Shown piece by piece: positions 8,617-18,492 of a stretch of DNA of 64,000 nucleotides. The position numbers and the translations under genes were made by a program. A model generated the notes under the pieces. That model did not search any database. It was not told the origin of the DNA and worked only from the letters and a program-made list of their open reading frames with translations. Within the stretch, counting starts at the first letter, position 1; every line of letters starts with the position of its first letter. The stretch covers positions 1 through 64,000 of the forward strand of contig CAYSDY010000004.1 in assembly GCA_964429995.1 (NCBI GenBank), in the 5' to 3' direction. The DNA comes from UBA583 sp964429995. Its GTDB lineage: Archaea > Nanobdellota > Nanobdellia > Woesearchaeales > UBA583.

Positions 8617-8910
8617 TTACTTTAATTTTTTTATTCTATAAACCAATGTTCCCATCAAAAGCCTGCAATCAAGTTCAACCATCTTATCCTGCAAAAATAA
8701 AAATCTTACAGTAACAGAATTCTTTAATATTTTTTTTATTTTTAAACCATCATTTAAAAATAAAAGATTAGCACTCTCATAAACTAAAACCCCTTTTATT
8801 CCAACCTGATTTGGATTAGAACTTTTAACTATTTCCATTTCCTTTCCTATAAGTGATTTGCATATAATATCAATCTCAACCTGTTTTTTATAAGAGATCT
8901 TATAATCCAT
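8617..8910 (-). CDS. rnp1: Ribonuclease P protein component 1 (Rpp29/Pop4, UPF0086)
   Basis: The protein shows the Sm-like Rpp29 fold pattern: LIGKEMEIVKSSNPNQVGIKG, then YESANLLFL, a KKILKNSVTVRF strand and the ending VELDCRLLMGTLVYRIKKL. Together with RNase P RNA and other protein subunits it matures tRNA 5' ends. I chose the ATG at 8910, giving 97 residues, the usual size; the longer frame from 8970 adds an implausible Cys/Phe-rich leader. In many archaea this gene sits in a ribosomal protein cluster, but here it stands alone between two surface-protein genes, consistent with a scrambled small genome. Confidence 0.82.
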   Translation of the reverse strand: MDYKISYKKQVEIDIICKSLIGKEMEIVKSSNPNQVGIKGVLVYESANLLFLNDGLKIKKILKNSVTVRFLFLQDKMVELDCRLLMGTLVYRIKKLK

Positions 8911-9053
8911 AAGAAATAAAATAATTATGCAGTTAAATATTTTATTATAAAAACATATAAAGGTGTGCAATTAGAGAAACTTTTATAAATCAAGAGCAAC
9001 ATAAAAAAGTATCTGTTCAGTTTAAATCAATTTAATCTGAATTTAGAAATAAA

Positions 9054-12000
9054 ATGGCAAAAAATATTTTTTTATTTTTTTTTGTGTTAGTTGCAATTTT
9101 TAATATTGCAATTGTTAATGCATTTGAGGTTAATATAATAAATCCTCCAATAAGTCATGTCTCTGCTAATAGCATCGATATAATTAATGTAAGTACTAAT
9201 TTAGGTTTAGGAACAAATTGTACTTACAATATAAGTGGTTTAATTGATAGTTCTTTTAATTCAATTGATCATTTATGGACAAACATAGATATATCCTCTT
9301 TAGAAGATGGAGAAATTCTAATAAATGTATCCTGTTCCAATTCAGCAGATGCATTAGACAATAATTACACCACAAGAACAATAACAAAATATACACAAAG
9401 TCCTGATGTGTATTGGAAATATCCAAATGATCTAAACGAATTTGATTTAAGCACAACAATAGAATTATCAATCAATTTTACTTCACAGATGGGATTTGAT
9501 TCATCAAACACTGATGCTTTTTTAATAAATTGTGATAATGGTGATAATGGAACACTTATAGGACTTGCATCATACGATGACATAAATTCTGACAGTGCAC
9601 CAATTATATTTGGAAACATAACACAAAATTGGACTACTCCATCATTAAGTTCAACATGTATAATTACTGCTAATGTTGCAAATGGGTTATCAACTTTTAA
9701 TTCATCTGAAGAGATTATTTTAAACATAAATGAAATAAATTACATAAAAAATGTTGAAATAGAATTTGGAAATGATAACATTTCATATATAGGTAATGTT
9801 GATTCTTATAATTTAACAGATTTGTTTGTAAGTGCAAATTCTAGCAATTCATTTTACTTTAATTTAACACACAATGGAATCTGTACAGATATTTCAAATC
9901 CTTTTGAATTTGGATTAGGAGTATCACAATATGATAATTCTGAAAATTTATGGTATGCTGATCCTTCAAGTTTTATATGTAACATAAACTTTTCAAATTT
10001 AAATCAAGGATTAAATGAGCTTGTTTTTGATATTTTTTTAAACGATTCAAGTACAACAAAACAAGTAAATTATTCAATTTATTATGACACAACTCTACCT
10101 AAAATCAATTTTAATTGGATAGATACGCTAGGATGGAATGAAACAAGTAATTCAACATATTCTGTAAGGCTTCCAGACTTTACTGATTTTATTGCAAATA
10201 ATGATATGTTTTTTGCACCAAATGATACAATAAACATAAGTGTTAATATATCAGATGATGCTGTTTTAGAAGGAATAATAGATAGAGCATACGCAAATTT
10301 TTCTGGTTTTAATCTTGGTCAACCAACAACTTGTGATGGACTTGTTGAATTAACTTTTAATTCTGCAAATCAAAAATGGGAAGCAGATTGCTCTGTTGGT
10401 AATTTTACAAGCCAAATAAACGCACTAAATCAAACTATAGTCAATGCAAACATAACTTTTATAGCATACGACAAATACAATAATACAAATGAATTCAACT
10501 ACTACAACCTTAGTAATTCTTCACAAGTATGCATGTACCCTGATATAAATTGTATGCCATTACATGTACCTGTGAATCTTCACAATATAGGAGCTATAGA
10601 ATCTTTTGATGAATGTATTCAATTTGGACCATTAACAACCAATTTAAACGATCAAGATGATTTTTCAAACATAAACCTGATTCTTGATATATGGCTAAAT
10701 TTATCATGTTTTTACGATAATAACGAACTTCCAAATACTTTTGAAAGAATGATGTTAATTGATTTTGCTTCTGTTGATTTTGGAACTCCAGCATCACCAT
10801 ACAAACTTATGAATCTAATTGATGCTTTTGATTTTGAATTTAGTTCTAATGGAAACTTTGGAGACTCATATATATATGTAAATTCAACAGCTTTTGCAGA
10901 ACTTGATACAGATACAAAAATTGAAATTTTCCATCTGCCATTCACAAATGAGCCTGTTATTATTCCTGAAAATCCTTCAAATCTTAACTCTACATCAATA
11001 ACATGGGTAACTAATGGTCGTGATGATTTTTATTTAGGATCTCCAATAACAGGAAATTTAACATTTGAAGTATTTGGATTTTCCAAATATACAATAACAG
11101 ATAATATTGATCCTATAATAACAATAAACAATCCTACAGCAGATACTATAACAAATAATAACATAATGTCTGTAAATACAACTATTAATGGAACTGGAAC
11201 ACTATTAAGTGCAATCAATTTTTACATAAATCAAAATCTTGTAAGAACATTTGAATATAACTCAACAAATACTGCAAATTGTAGCTATATTACTTATGAA
11301 TCTGAGGTTATGAATTGTGTTTTTGATTACAATATAACAACACAAGATGGAAATTATACATTAGCTGTATATGCACAAGACTTTGGTGGAGAATCTGGAA
11401 ACAATCAAACCAAAAGAGTAAATATGATACTTGATACTATTGCTCCTAATGTTACAATGGTTTCATACCCAGAAAACGGATGGATAAATTCAACATCATA
11501 CAATTTCACATTCATTCTAAATGATGAATCAAGCACTGTTTTAGATTATGATTTTTGGGTAGTAAACAGCACATTTGATGATATACAACCAACAATAATA
11601 AATACAACAACAAGAGGAGAATTAGCTAGTGTAATTGCTGATTTAACTTCTGCTATTGAAGATGATAATTTGACATGGTTTTTATTTGTAATGGATCAGG
11701 CAGGAAACTCATACCAGATTAATTCAAGTTTTCAAATAGAAACAAGAAAACCACAATCAGAAATTACAGGCAATAATAGCAATTGGGTAAATACTCCATA
11801 CAATGTAACAATTACTGCACAGGATAGTCATTCAGGAATATCCAAAATATTTTATCAAATAGGAAATCGTGAACCTTTAAGTTTCAATAATGATAACATA
11901 ACAGTAACCATTAATGATAGTGGAGAATATAACGTAACATTTTGGTCACAAGATTTTGCTGGAAATCTTGAAGATAAACAAAAGTTTATTGTAAAATTAG

Positions 12001-14021
12001 ACACAGAAAATCCTACAACAGTTATAAGTGGTAATAGTAGTTTATGGCAAAATAATGATTTTACAGTAACATTTAATGGAATAGATTATTTGTCAGGAAT
12101 TAATTTTACAGAATATAATTCAGGTAGTGGATGGACACAAGTTATAGGAAACAATTTAACAATTACACAAGAAGGAGAATACAATATAAGTTTTAGAAGC
12201 CATGATTTAACAGGCAATATTGAAAATAATAAAACCTTCCTTGTAAAATTAGATAAAACAGAACCTGTTTTAAATATAACAAGTCCTTCTAATTCAACTC
12301 ATCAGTCATCCAATTTAACATTTACATACAATACAAGTGATTCAATTTCTGGTGTAAATACATCGACTTGTATGTATACTATAAATGGTTCATGGAATCA
12401 GTGCAATAATTATATAGATAACTTAGAAGATGGCACACACACATTAACAGTAAATATAAGTGATAATGCTAACAACACTAAAACTCAAAGCATAACATTC
12501 ACAGTTAATGAAGCACCAAAATCAGAATTAATAAAAGTAAGATTACCTTTAGAATACAACGAATCAAATAATTATTGGTTTAATATAACATTAAGTGATA
12601 ATTCAGGCGTTGATAATGCAATATTATATTTAAATGGAAGTTTTTATGACATGACTAATAGAGGTTCTGGATTATGGACATACAACAGAACAAACCTAAG
12701 CAATGGAGTTTATACATATTACTTTTCAGCTAATGATACAAGTAACAATATATGGACAAGTCAGAATTCAACATTTACAGTAAGAAGTCTTGATTCAAAC
12801 GAAACAACAATAAATCAAAGCAATTTTACTGCTCCAGCAAATGCTACAAATTTAATAGTTGATGAATTACATAATGTAACAATTCCAAAAGAATCAGAAT
12901 CAACTGTAACATTAGATTTAAGCAACCAGATTGCAGATGGTAAAATTACATTAAGCAATCCTGTAATACTTAAAAGAGAAACTAATACTGAAAACTATAC
13001 AATAGAAATACCTTTAGGAACAAAATTAAGTTCAAATGATTCTTGGGATGGAAAACTAATAATCCCTGAAATTAGAACTAATATGCAAGTACCACAAGAT
13101 ACACAAGGAACAGTAGATTTAGCACTTAAAATGGGTTCAGATGATTATGAAATAAGTTTTGATAAAGCTGTAAAAATAATATTACCAGGAAATGCCGGCA
13201 AAAGTGCTGGTTGGACAAGAGGAAATAATACATTAATCCCTATAACAACAACTTGTGATTCAACAACAAACCCTACAAACATAGATCCTGTAAATACAAG
13301 AATATGTAAAGTTGATGATGGAAATGATCTTTTAATATTCACATATCATTTCACAACTTTTGCAGCATACACACAAACATCACCTTCAGGAGGTGGAGGA
13401 TCATCAAAAACATCAAGCATTACAAAAAGTTATACAATAGGAGAAATAGAAAAAAACGAAATAATCAATAAAGAATTAGAAGAAAACCAACAAATAAAGT
13501 TTAATCTTGATTCAGAACAGCACTCATTAGAATTAAATAGAATAGATTACACAAATAAACAAATCACAATAATCATAAGAAGTGAACCTATAACTTTAAA
13601 ATTAAATGAGTACGAATTTAAAACAGTAGATGTTGATAAAGATGGAAAAGATGACTTAAAAGTATGGTTTGAATTTGAATCATCAAGAAAAGCAAATATA
13701 TTTGTAGAAAGAATAGAAGAATCAAATACATTTAAACAAGAAGAAGTAGAATCAAAACAAAATGATGATACCAATAATGTTGAAATAATAAAACAAGAAA
13801 ATAATAATCTACAGATAGAAGATAAAACAAGTAATGATAACCAAATAGAAAAAGTTGACAACAGTAAAATAAATGAAAAAACAGAAGAACAATCCGGTAA
13901 TAGTCAACTTTTAATTGGTTTATTTGTAATATTATTATTATTTATAATAATATCAATAGTAATTTTTAATTACAGCAAAAAAGAAGAAATGTTAAAAAAA
14001 AATAAAATCAAAAAAAATTAA
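9054..14021 (+). CDS. Giant secreted, membrane-anchored Ig-like surface protein
   Basis: At 1,655 residues this is the largest gene here. It has a classic signal peptide (hydrophobic residues 5-22, cleavage near VNAFEV). It then has a long beta-rich ectodomain with many N-X-S/T sequons, and from about residue 900 several Ig-like repeats with the SGI/SGIN, GEYN(V/I)(T/S)F and VKLD-x-(T/E) pattern. The C-terminal module has GKSAGWTRGN, PTNID, FTYHFTTF, a Gly-rich linker and a DVDKDGKDDLKVWFEF beta domain. A membrane helix (LLIGLFVILLLFIIISIVIF) and a lysine-rich tail follow. It probably is a glycosylated cell-envelope or adhesion protein. Residues 1203-1655 are duplicated at 5493-6854. Confidence 0.85.
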   Translation: MAKNIFLFFFVLVAIFNIAIVNAFEVNIINPPISHVSANSIDIINVSTNLGLGTNCTYNISGLIDSSFNSIDHLWTNIDISSLEDGEILINVSCSNSADALDNNYTTRTITKYTQSPDVYWKYPNDLNEFDLSTTIELSINFTSQMGFDSSNTDAFLINCDNGDNGTLIGLASYDDINSDSAPIIFGNITQNWTTPSLSSTCIITANVANGLSTFNSSEEIILNINEINYIKNVEIEFGNDNISYIGNVDSYNLTDLFVSANSSNSFYFNLTHNGICTDISNPFEFGLGVSQYDNSENLWYADPSSFICNINFSNLNQGLNELVFDIFLNDSSTTKQVNYSIYYDTTLPKINFNWIDTLGWNETSNSTYSVRLPDFTDFIANNDMFFAPNDTINISVNISDDAVLEGIIDRAYANFSGFNLGQPTTCDGLVELTFNSANQKWEADCSVGNFTSQINALNQTIVNANITFIAYDKYNNTNEFNYYNLSNSSQVCMYPDINCMPLHVPVNLHNIGAIESFDECIQFGPLTTNLNDQDDFSNINLILDIWLNLSCFYDNNELPNTFERMMLIDFASVDFGTPASPYKLMNLIDAFDFEFSSNGNFGDSYIYVNSTAFAELDTDTKIEIFHLPFTNEPVIIPENPSNLNSTSITWVTNGRDDFYLGSPITGNLTFEVFGFSKYTITDNIDPIITINNPTADTITNNNIMSVNTTINGTGTLLSAINFYINQNLVRTFEYNSTNTANCSYITYESEVMNCVFDYNITTQDGNYTLAVYAQDFGGESGNNQTKRVNMILDTIAPNVTMVSYPENGWINSTSYNFTFILNDESSTVLDYDFWVVNSTFDDIQPTIINTTTRGELASVIADLTSAIEDDNLTWFLFVMDQAGNSYQINSSFQIETRKPQSEITGNNSNWVNTPYNVTITAQDSHSGISKIFYQIGNREPLSFNNDNITVTINDSGEYNVTFWSQDFAGNLEDKQKFIVKLDTENPTTVISGNSSLWQNNDFTVTFNGIDYLSGINFTEYNSGSGWTQVIGNNLTITQEGEYNISFRSHDLTGNIENNKTFLVKLDKTEPVLNITSPSNSTHQSSNLTFTYNTSDSISGVNTSTCMYTINGSWNQCNNYIDNLEDGTHTLTVNISDNANNTKTQSITFTVNEAPKSELIKVRLPLEYNESNNYWFNITLSDNSGVDNAILYLNGSFYDMTNRGSGLWTYNRTNLSNGVYTYYFSANDTSNNIWTSQNSTFTVRSLDSNETTINQSNFTAPANATNLIVDELHNVTIPKESESTVTLDLSNQIADGKITLSNPVILKRETNTENYTIEIPLGTKLSSNDSWDGKLIIPEIRTNMQVPQDTQGTVDLALKMGSDDYEISFDKAVKIILPGNAGKSAGWTRGNNTLIPITTTCDSTTNPTNIDPVNTRICKVDDGNDLLIFTYHFTTFAAYTQTSPSGGGGSSKTSSITKSYTIGEIEKNEIINKELEENQQIKFNLDSEQHSLELNRIDYTNKQITIIIRSEPITLKLNEYEFKTVDVDKDGKDDLKVWFEFESSRKANIFVERIEESNTFKQEEVESKQNDDTNNVEIIKQENNNLQIEDKTSNDNQIEKVDNSKINEKTEEQSGNSQLLIGLFVILLLFIIISIVIFNYSKKEEMLKKNKIKKN

Positions 14022-14686
14022 TTTTAACATTTTTTCAGCTTTTCTTTAAACATCCACTAACATTTACAAACACAACCTCACTTATTATAAAAAAAGTAAA
14101 AGAAATCCAAGATAAAGAAAATATTCTTTCATCCAATGAAAAAATAAGAAAATTAAACAAGCCTGGCAATATCAAAAACAATGAAGAAATCATCAAAAGA
14201 TTACCAATATATAAAACCAACTTCTGCTCATCATATTTTTCTTTTTCATCTTTATCTGCTGTATTATAACCTGCAATCAAATAACTCATTTTATACTTTT
14301 TAATTAAAAATCCTAATAAAAACATAAAAATTCCACTAAACAAATTAATCATCCACATTTTAATTTACCATAACATCCTCAATTTTTGTAACAGGCAACC
14401 AATCATCCATGTTACTATAATTCCTTTTATCAATTTTAAAAGGATTTATCTTTTCTATATTCTTAACCTCAATTAAAACAATATACCTTTTACCTGCCCA
14501 TCTTTCAAATTGCTTATCAGTTAAGCAAAGTTTATCTTGATTGCTTTTAACTAAATTTACAGATTCATCTTGAATCATTTTATCAGAATTAAAAACATTC
14601 AAAACAACTCCTTTTAGTTTAACTAGCCCTTCTGAATTATTATTTATAAAATATAATACATCATTTTTACTAACAATCCCATAAGG
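12659..14686. repeat. Right (parental) copy of the 2,028-bp duplication
   Basis: This is the source copy of the block also found at 5492-7519. Both edges lie inside continuous coding sequence (codon 1202 of the surface protein on the left, the ASCH-like gene on the right), which identifies it as ancestral. No terminal inverted repeats, target-site duplication or recombinase gene is visible at either edge, so it does not look like a transposon. Confidence 0.92.
14035..14358 (-). CDS. DUF3784-like membrane protein (right copy)
   Basis: Identical in protein sequence to the gene at 6868-7191. It has three hydrophobic segments and the GYNTADKDEKEKYD signature of DUF3784, a family of unknown function. 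It lies 1 bp downstream of the ASCH-like gene on the same strand, so the two probably form a small operon that converges on the giant surface-protein gene. Confidence 0.72.
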   Translation of the reverse strand: MWMINLFSGIFMFLLGFLIKKYKMSYLIAGYNTADKDEKEKYDEQKLVLYIGNLLMISSLFLILPGLFNFLIFSLDERIFSLSWISFTFFIISEVVFVNVSGCLKKS

Positions 14687-14788
14687 TATTTTTCTTCCAG
14701 TAGCAGAACGAATAATCATGGTCTTGCTCTTATCCAATAATTTTTCAAATTCTTTTGCCTTTGCATCAAGATAAACTACATGATCCAT
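14360..14788 (-). CDS. ASCH/PUA-like domain protein (hypothetical)
   Basis: I prefer the ATG at 14788 (MDHVVYLDAKAKEFEKLL) over the upstream one at 14821, giving 142 residues. The order of elements is ASCH-like (PUA superfamily): an N-terminal helix then a KTMIIRSATGRKIPYG strand-loop, GDVLYF-type strand (NDVLYFINN), a conserved middle, and ERWAGKRYIVLIEVKNIEKINPF. ASCH domains bind RNA or nucleotides, and this protein's role is not known. The C-terminal part is copied at 7193-7519. The domain assignment rests on strand order and is moderate. Confidence 0.5.
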   Translation of the reverse strand: MDHVVYLDAKAKEFEKLLDKSKTMIIRSATGRKIPYGIVSKNDVLYFINNNSEGLVKLKGVVLNVFNSDKMIQDESVNLVKSNQDKLCLTDKQFERWAGKRYIVLIEVKNIEKINPFKIDKRNYSNMDDWLPVTKIEDVMVN

Positions 14789-14898
14789 TTTAATAATATT
14801 TATTGTTAATATCAATTTCATAAAATAAAAATTATTTAAATTTTTCTAAATTGCAGGTAGTAACATTAATTTAAAAAACATATAACCACGAAAATAAT

Positions 14899-17841
14899 AT
14901 GAAAGGAGTTTACAAAAAAGGTATTAATGCATTAATTACAAGTATATTACTTATAGCAGTATGTGTATTAGCAATAATAATATTTCAAAATTTTGTTAAA
15001 GAATATTCAGAAGGTATTTTTACAAGAACAGAAAAATTTCAAAATGATTTAGATATTCTTGATATAGATGGGTTAGCTGGAAACTATTTATTTTTTAATG
15101 CAAAAAATGGAGCAGAAATAATAAATGCATCAATAAAAGGAAAAACATGTGAAGAAATCAGTGGATTTTACTCTGGTAGAAATGAAGTTAATGTAACAAA
15201 TTGTACAAATAATATAGGATCAGGAGTAATAGAAATAGTTTTTAAAACTAATAATGGAATAATAAGCAAATATGTATATGTTTCAGAAACAAATAATTTT
15301 CAATCAGAAAATAATGGTACTGAAAACCAAGATGAAAATAATCAAACAGAAGAAGTTCCTGAAGGTGCATGTTTAGGACCAGACAATTCAATAATTTTAA
15401 ACGGTAATGGAAAACTATACTATACAGAAAAATTCCTATTTGAAGGAAGTTGTACAAGTGAATTAAGAATGTGTTCTAATACTGTTCTTAGTGGAAGCTA
15501 TCAAAACCCTGTATGTTATGATTCATCAAGCAAATTTATAAGTGTTTGGAATATAACACAAGACTCATTAGAATTTGGACTTCCACTTCAAAAAACAGGT
15601 TCATATTTTAGCACAGAATACGATTTCATGATTAAATGGGGAGATGGAGAATTATCATACATTGACAGTTGGAACAGTACAAACAGAACTCACTTATACG
15701 ATTCTGAAGGAATATACGAATTACAAATATTAGGAAAAATTAATGGTTTTGGATTTGGTACAGGTAATTATGGAACAATAAACTTCGCATCAACAGCACC
15801 AAAATTAATAGAGATAAAACAATGGGGTGAAGTTGGATTCTGCCCATATTATCCACTTGCAAACACAAACAATTTTGACATTACAGCAACAGATACTGCA
15901 AAACTTACGAATATGACACAATTATTCGCTAATTCTAAGTTCAATCAAAATATAAATCATTGGGATGTAAGTAATGTTGTAGATATGAGAAGCATGTTTG
16001 AGAATTCGAAATTTAATCAAACTTTAGACAATTGGAATGTTGGTAATGTTTTAAATATGGAAAGAATGTTTTTTAACTCAGATTTTAATCAAGATATTAG
16101 CAACTGGGATGTTAGTAATGTTGCAAAAACGAATTACATGTTTTATAATTCAAAATTTAATCAAACTTTAAGCAGCTGGGATGTTAGTAATGTGACAAAT
16201 ATGGAAAGAATGTTTTCTAATTCAGCTTTCAATCAAGACATTAGCAACTGGAATGTGAGTAAAGTTACAAACATGCAAAATATGTTTTATTATTCACCTT
16301 TTGATCAAGACATTAGCAACTGGAATGTTAGTAGTGTGACAAATATGTATAGAATGTTTACAAATACACCTTTTAATCAAGACATTAGTAACTGGGATGT
16401 GAGTAGTGTGACAAATATGTATGAAATGTTTACAAATACACCTTTTAATCAACCTTTAAACAATTGGAATGTTAGTAGTGTGACAAATATGTATGGAATG
16501 TTTCAGAACACACATTTTAATCAAACTTTAGATAATTGGGATGTTGGTAATGTTTTAAATATGGGAAGAATGTTTCAGAACACACCTTTTAATCAAGACA
16601 TTAGTAACTGGGATGTTAGTAGTGTGACAAATATGAATTGGATGTTTTATAACACACCTTTTAATCAAGACATTAGTAACTGGGATGTTAGTAGTTTGAC
16701 AAGTATGCATGGAATGTTTCAGAACACACCTTTTAATCAATCTTTAAATAACTGGAATGTTAGTAGTGTGACAGGTATGGGTGCCATGTTTTGTAATACA
16801 CCTTTTAATCAACCTTTAAATAATTGGGATGTTAGTAATGTAACAAGTATGGTTAGTATGTTTTATAATACACCTTTTAATCAAGACATTAGCAACTGGA
16901 ATGTTAGTAATGTTAAAGAGATGAGTACAATGTTTTATAATACACCTTTTAATCAAGATATTAGCAACTGGGATGTTAGTAGTGTTACAAATATATATGG
17001 AATGTTTTATAATACACCTTTTAATCAAGACATTAGCAACTGGAATGTTAGTAAAGTTACAAATATGAATATAATGTTTCAGAACACACCTTTTAATCAA
17101 CCCTTAAATAACTGGAACGTCAGTAGCGTTACAACAATGCAAAACATGTTTGAGAATACACCTTTTAATCAACCCTTAAATAACTGGAATGTTAGTAAAG
17201 TTACAAATATGGAATTCATGTTTAGTAGAACACCTTTTAACCAAGACATTAGCAATTGGAATGTTAGTAGTGTGACAAACATGAGAAGCATGTTTGAGAA
17301 TACACCTTTTAATCAAGACATTAATAATTGGGATGTCAGTAGTGTGACAAGTATGAATGCAATGTTTTGGAATACATCTTTTAATCAACCTTTAAATAAT
17401 TGGAATGTCAGTAGTGTGACAAATATGAATACAATGTTTTGGAATACATCTTTTAATCAACCTTTAAATAATTGGGATGTCAGTAGTGTGACAAGCATGG
17501 ATAGCATGTTTTATAATACACCTTTTAATCAAGACATTAGCAACTGGAATGTTTCAAGTGTAACAAATATGCAAACCATGTTTTCTGGTGCAAACTTATT
17601 TAATCAACCTTTAAATAACTGGAATGTTAGTAGTGTAACAACAATGAATGGAATGTTTTATAATACATCTTTTAACCAACCTTTAAATAATTGGGATGTC
17701 AGTAGTGTAACAGTTATGTATAATATGTTCTGGTATTCATCCTTTAATCAAGACATTAGCAACTGGAATGTTTCAAGTGTAACATCATATTCTAGTTTTG
17801 CAACTAATTTACAAGAATCATACTACCCTGATTGGAATTAG
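14899..17841 (+). CDS. Pilin-type anchored DUF285 (BspA-like) repeat surface protein
   Basis: The N-terminus is a class III signal peptide (KKG followed by INALITSILLIAVCVLAIIIF), cut by a PibD-like prepilin peptidase in archaea. Residues 30-150 resemble an archaeal pilin-like domain. A PKD-like section (MIKWGDGELSYID) follows, and from about residue 345 there are 26 repeats of 24 residues with the core FNQ-x-(L/I)-x-NWDVSSVTNM-x-x-MF. This is the DUF285 repeat of bacterial and mycoplasma surface proteins. The protein should sit on the cell surface, possibly as part of or attached to pilus-like structures, and bind partners through the repeat array. Sequons are frequent, as in the giant surface protein upstream. 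Confidence 0.85.
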   Translation: MKGVYKKGINALITSILLIAVCVLAIIIFQNFVKEYSEGIFTRTEKFQNDLDILDIDGLAGNYLFFNAKNGAEIINASIKGKTCEEISGFYSGRNEVNVTNCTNNIGSGVIEIVFKTNNGIISKYVYVSETNNFQSENNGTENQDENNQTEEVPEGACLGPDNSIILNGNGKLYYTEKFLFEGSCTSELRMCSNTVLSGSYQNPVCYDSSSKFISVWNITQDSLEFGLPLQKTGSYFSTEYDFMIKWGDGELSYIDSWNSTNRTHLYDSEGIYELQILGKINGFGFGTGNYGTINFASTAPKLIEIKQWGEVGFCPYYPLANTNNFDITATDTAKLTNMTQLFANSKFNQNINHWDVSNVVDMRSMFENSKFNQTLDNWNVGNVLNMERMFFNSDFNQDISNWDVSNVAKTNYMFYNSKFNQTLSSWDVSNVTNMERMFSNSAFNQDISNWNVSKVTNMQNMFYYSPFDQDISNWNVSSVTNMYRMFTNTPFNQDISNWDVSSVTNMYEMFTNTPFNQPLNNWNVSSVTNMYGMFQNTHFNQTLDNWDVGNVLNMGRMFQNTPFNQDISNWDVSSVTNMNWMFYNTPFNQDISNWDVSSLTSMHGMFQNTPFNQSLNNWNVSSVTGMGAMFCNTPFNQPLNNWDVSNVTSMVSMFYNTPFNQDISNWNVSNVKEMSTMFYNTPFNQDISNWDVSSVTNIYGMFYNTPFNQDISNWNVSKVTNMNIMFQNTPFNQPLNNWNVSSVTTMQNMFENTPFNQPLNNWNVSKVTNMEFMFSRTPFNQDISNWNVSSVTNMRSMFENTPFNQDINNWDVSSVTSMNAMFWNTSFNQPLNNWNVSSVTNMNTMFWNTSFNQPLNNWDVSSVTSMDSMFYNTPFNQDISNWNVSSVTNMQTMFSGANLFNQPLNNWNVSSVTTMNGMFYNTSFNQPLNNWDVSSVTVMYNMFWYSSFNQDISNWNVSSVTSYSSFATNLQESYYPDWN
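15930..17795 (+). repeat. 72-bp tandem coding repeats (26 units) of the DUF285 protein
   Basis: The unit is 72 bases, encoding 24 residues around TTTAATCAAGACATTAGCAA or TTTAATCAACCTTTAAATAA followed by TGGGATGTTAGTAGTGTGAC. One unit near 17590 has an extra codon pattern (SGANLFNQP). High DNA similarity between units suggests expansion and homogenisation by unequal recombination or slippage, so copy number may vary between cells. Confidence 0.88.
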
Positions 17842-17920
17842 GCCAAACTAAAAAACATATTTATTTTTTAAACAAACCAATAATCCATAAAAATATAAAT
17901 ATTAAATAAAATTATTTTAA

Positions 17921-18418
17921 CTAACTCAAAAGAAATAATGTTCTTTTTTTTGCAATTTGAAATCTGTCCTCTGATGGTTCAGAAAATATTGGTATTCTTC
18001 CATCTATAAAATATAATTTTTTATCTTTGGTAACTATAAAATTCTCTTTATATATATAAAAATCAATAACCCATTCTTTTTTATCAAGCATTTTTTTAAT
18101 TCCCTCTTTAAATTGTTTATTTTGTTCTAATCCTAATAGCTGTTTGATTTCTTTTAATGTATTAATTCTTTTTCCCAAAACATCTTTTTGTATTATCAAA
18201 TTAATGTTTGATTTAAAATTAAAAAATTTAGTCTCAGGAATATGTTCATTTAAATATTTTTTCAAACAATTAAAATATTTTTTATGTGATTTTAAATTTC
18301 CCAATGGATAAGTTTCATGATCTATTAATGGCTTTATCCAATATTTTATATTATTGATTTGTTTTGTAAAAATTCTATCTTGTTTGATGTACTCTATTTC
18401 ATCTTTAATAAATTTCAT
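17921..18418 (-). CDS. Hypothetical protein, possibly kinase-like
   Basis: I do not recognise this 165-residue lysine-rich soluble protein. It lacks signal peptide and membrane segments. The order YPLGNLKSHKKYF ... WVIDFYIYKENFIVTKDKKLYFIDGRIPIF is faintly like the end of YrbL/Bud32-type kinases, where an N-x-(I/V) strand precedes an ID-G motif, but no convincing catalytic HxD is present. It stands alone between the DUF285 protein and the cysteine-rich gene, on the minus strand. Confidence 0.45.
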   Translation of the reverse strand: MKFIKDEIEYIKQDRIFTKQINNIKYWIKPLIDHETYPLGNLKSHKKYFNCLKKYLNEHIPETKFFNFKSNINLIIQKDVLGKRINTLKEIKQLLGLEQNKQFKEGIKKMLDKKEWVIDFYIYKENFIVTKDKKLYFIDGRIPIFSEPSEDRFQIAKKRTLFLLS

Positions 18419-18492
18419 GTAATATAAAAAATACTTTATTTGATAAATTTATCCTCAAAAAAATTAAATATACTAATTAATTTTAAAATTCG

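Noticed and set aside
15930..17795. CRISPR-like or noncoding repeat array
   Set aside because: The 72-bp unit is a multiple of three and encodes 24-residue DUF285 repeats in one continuous gene.
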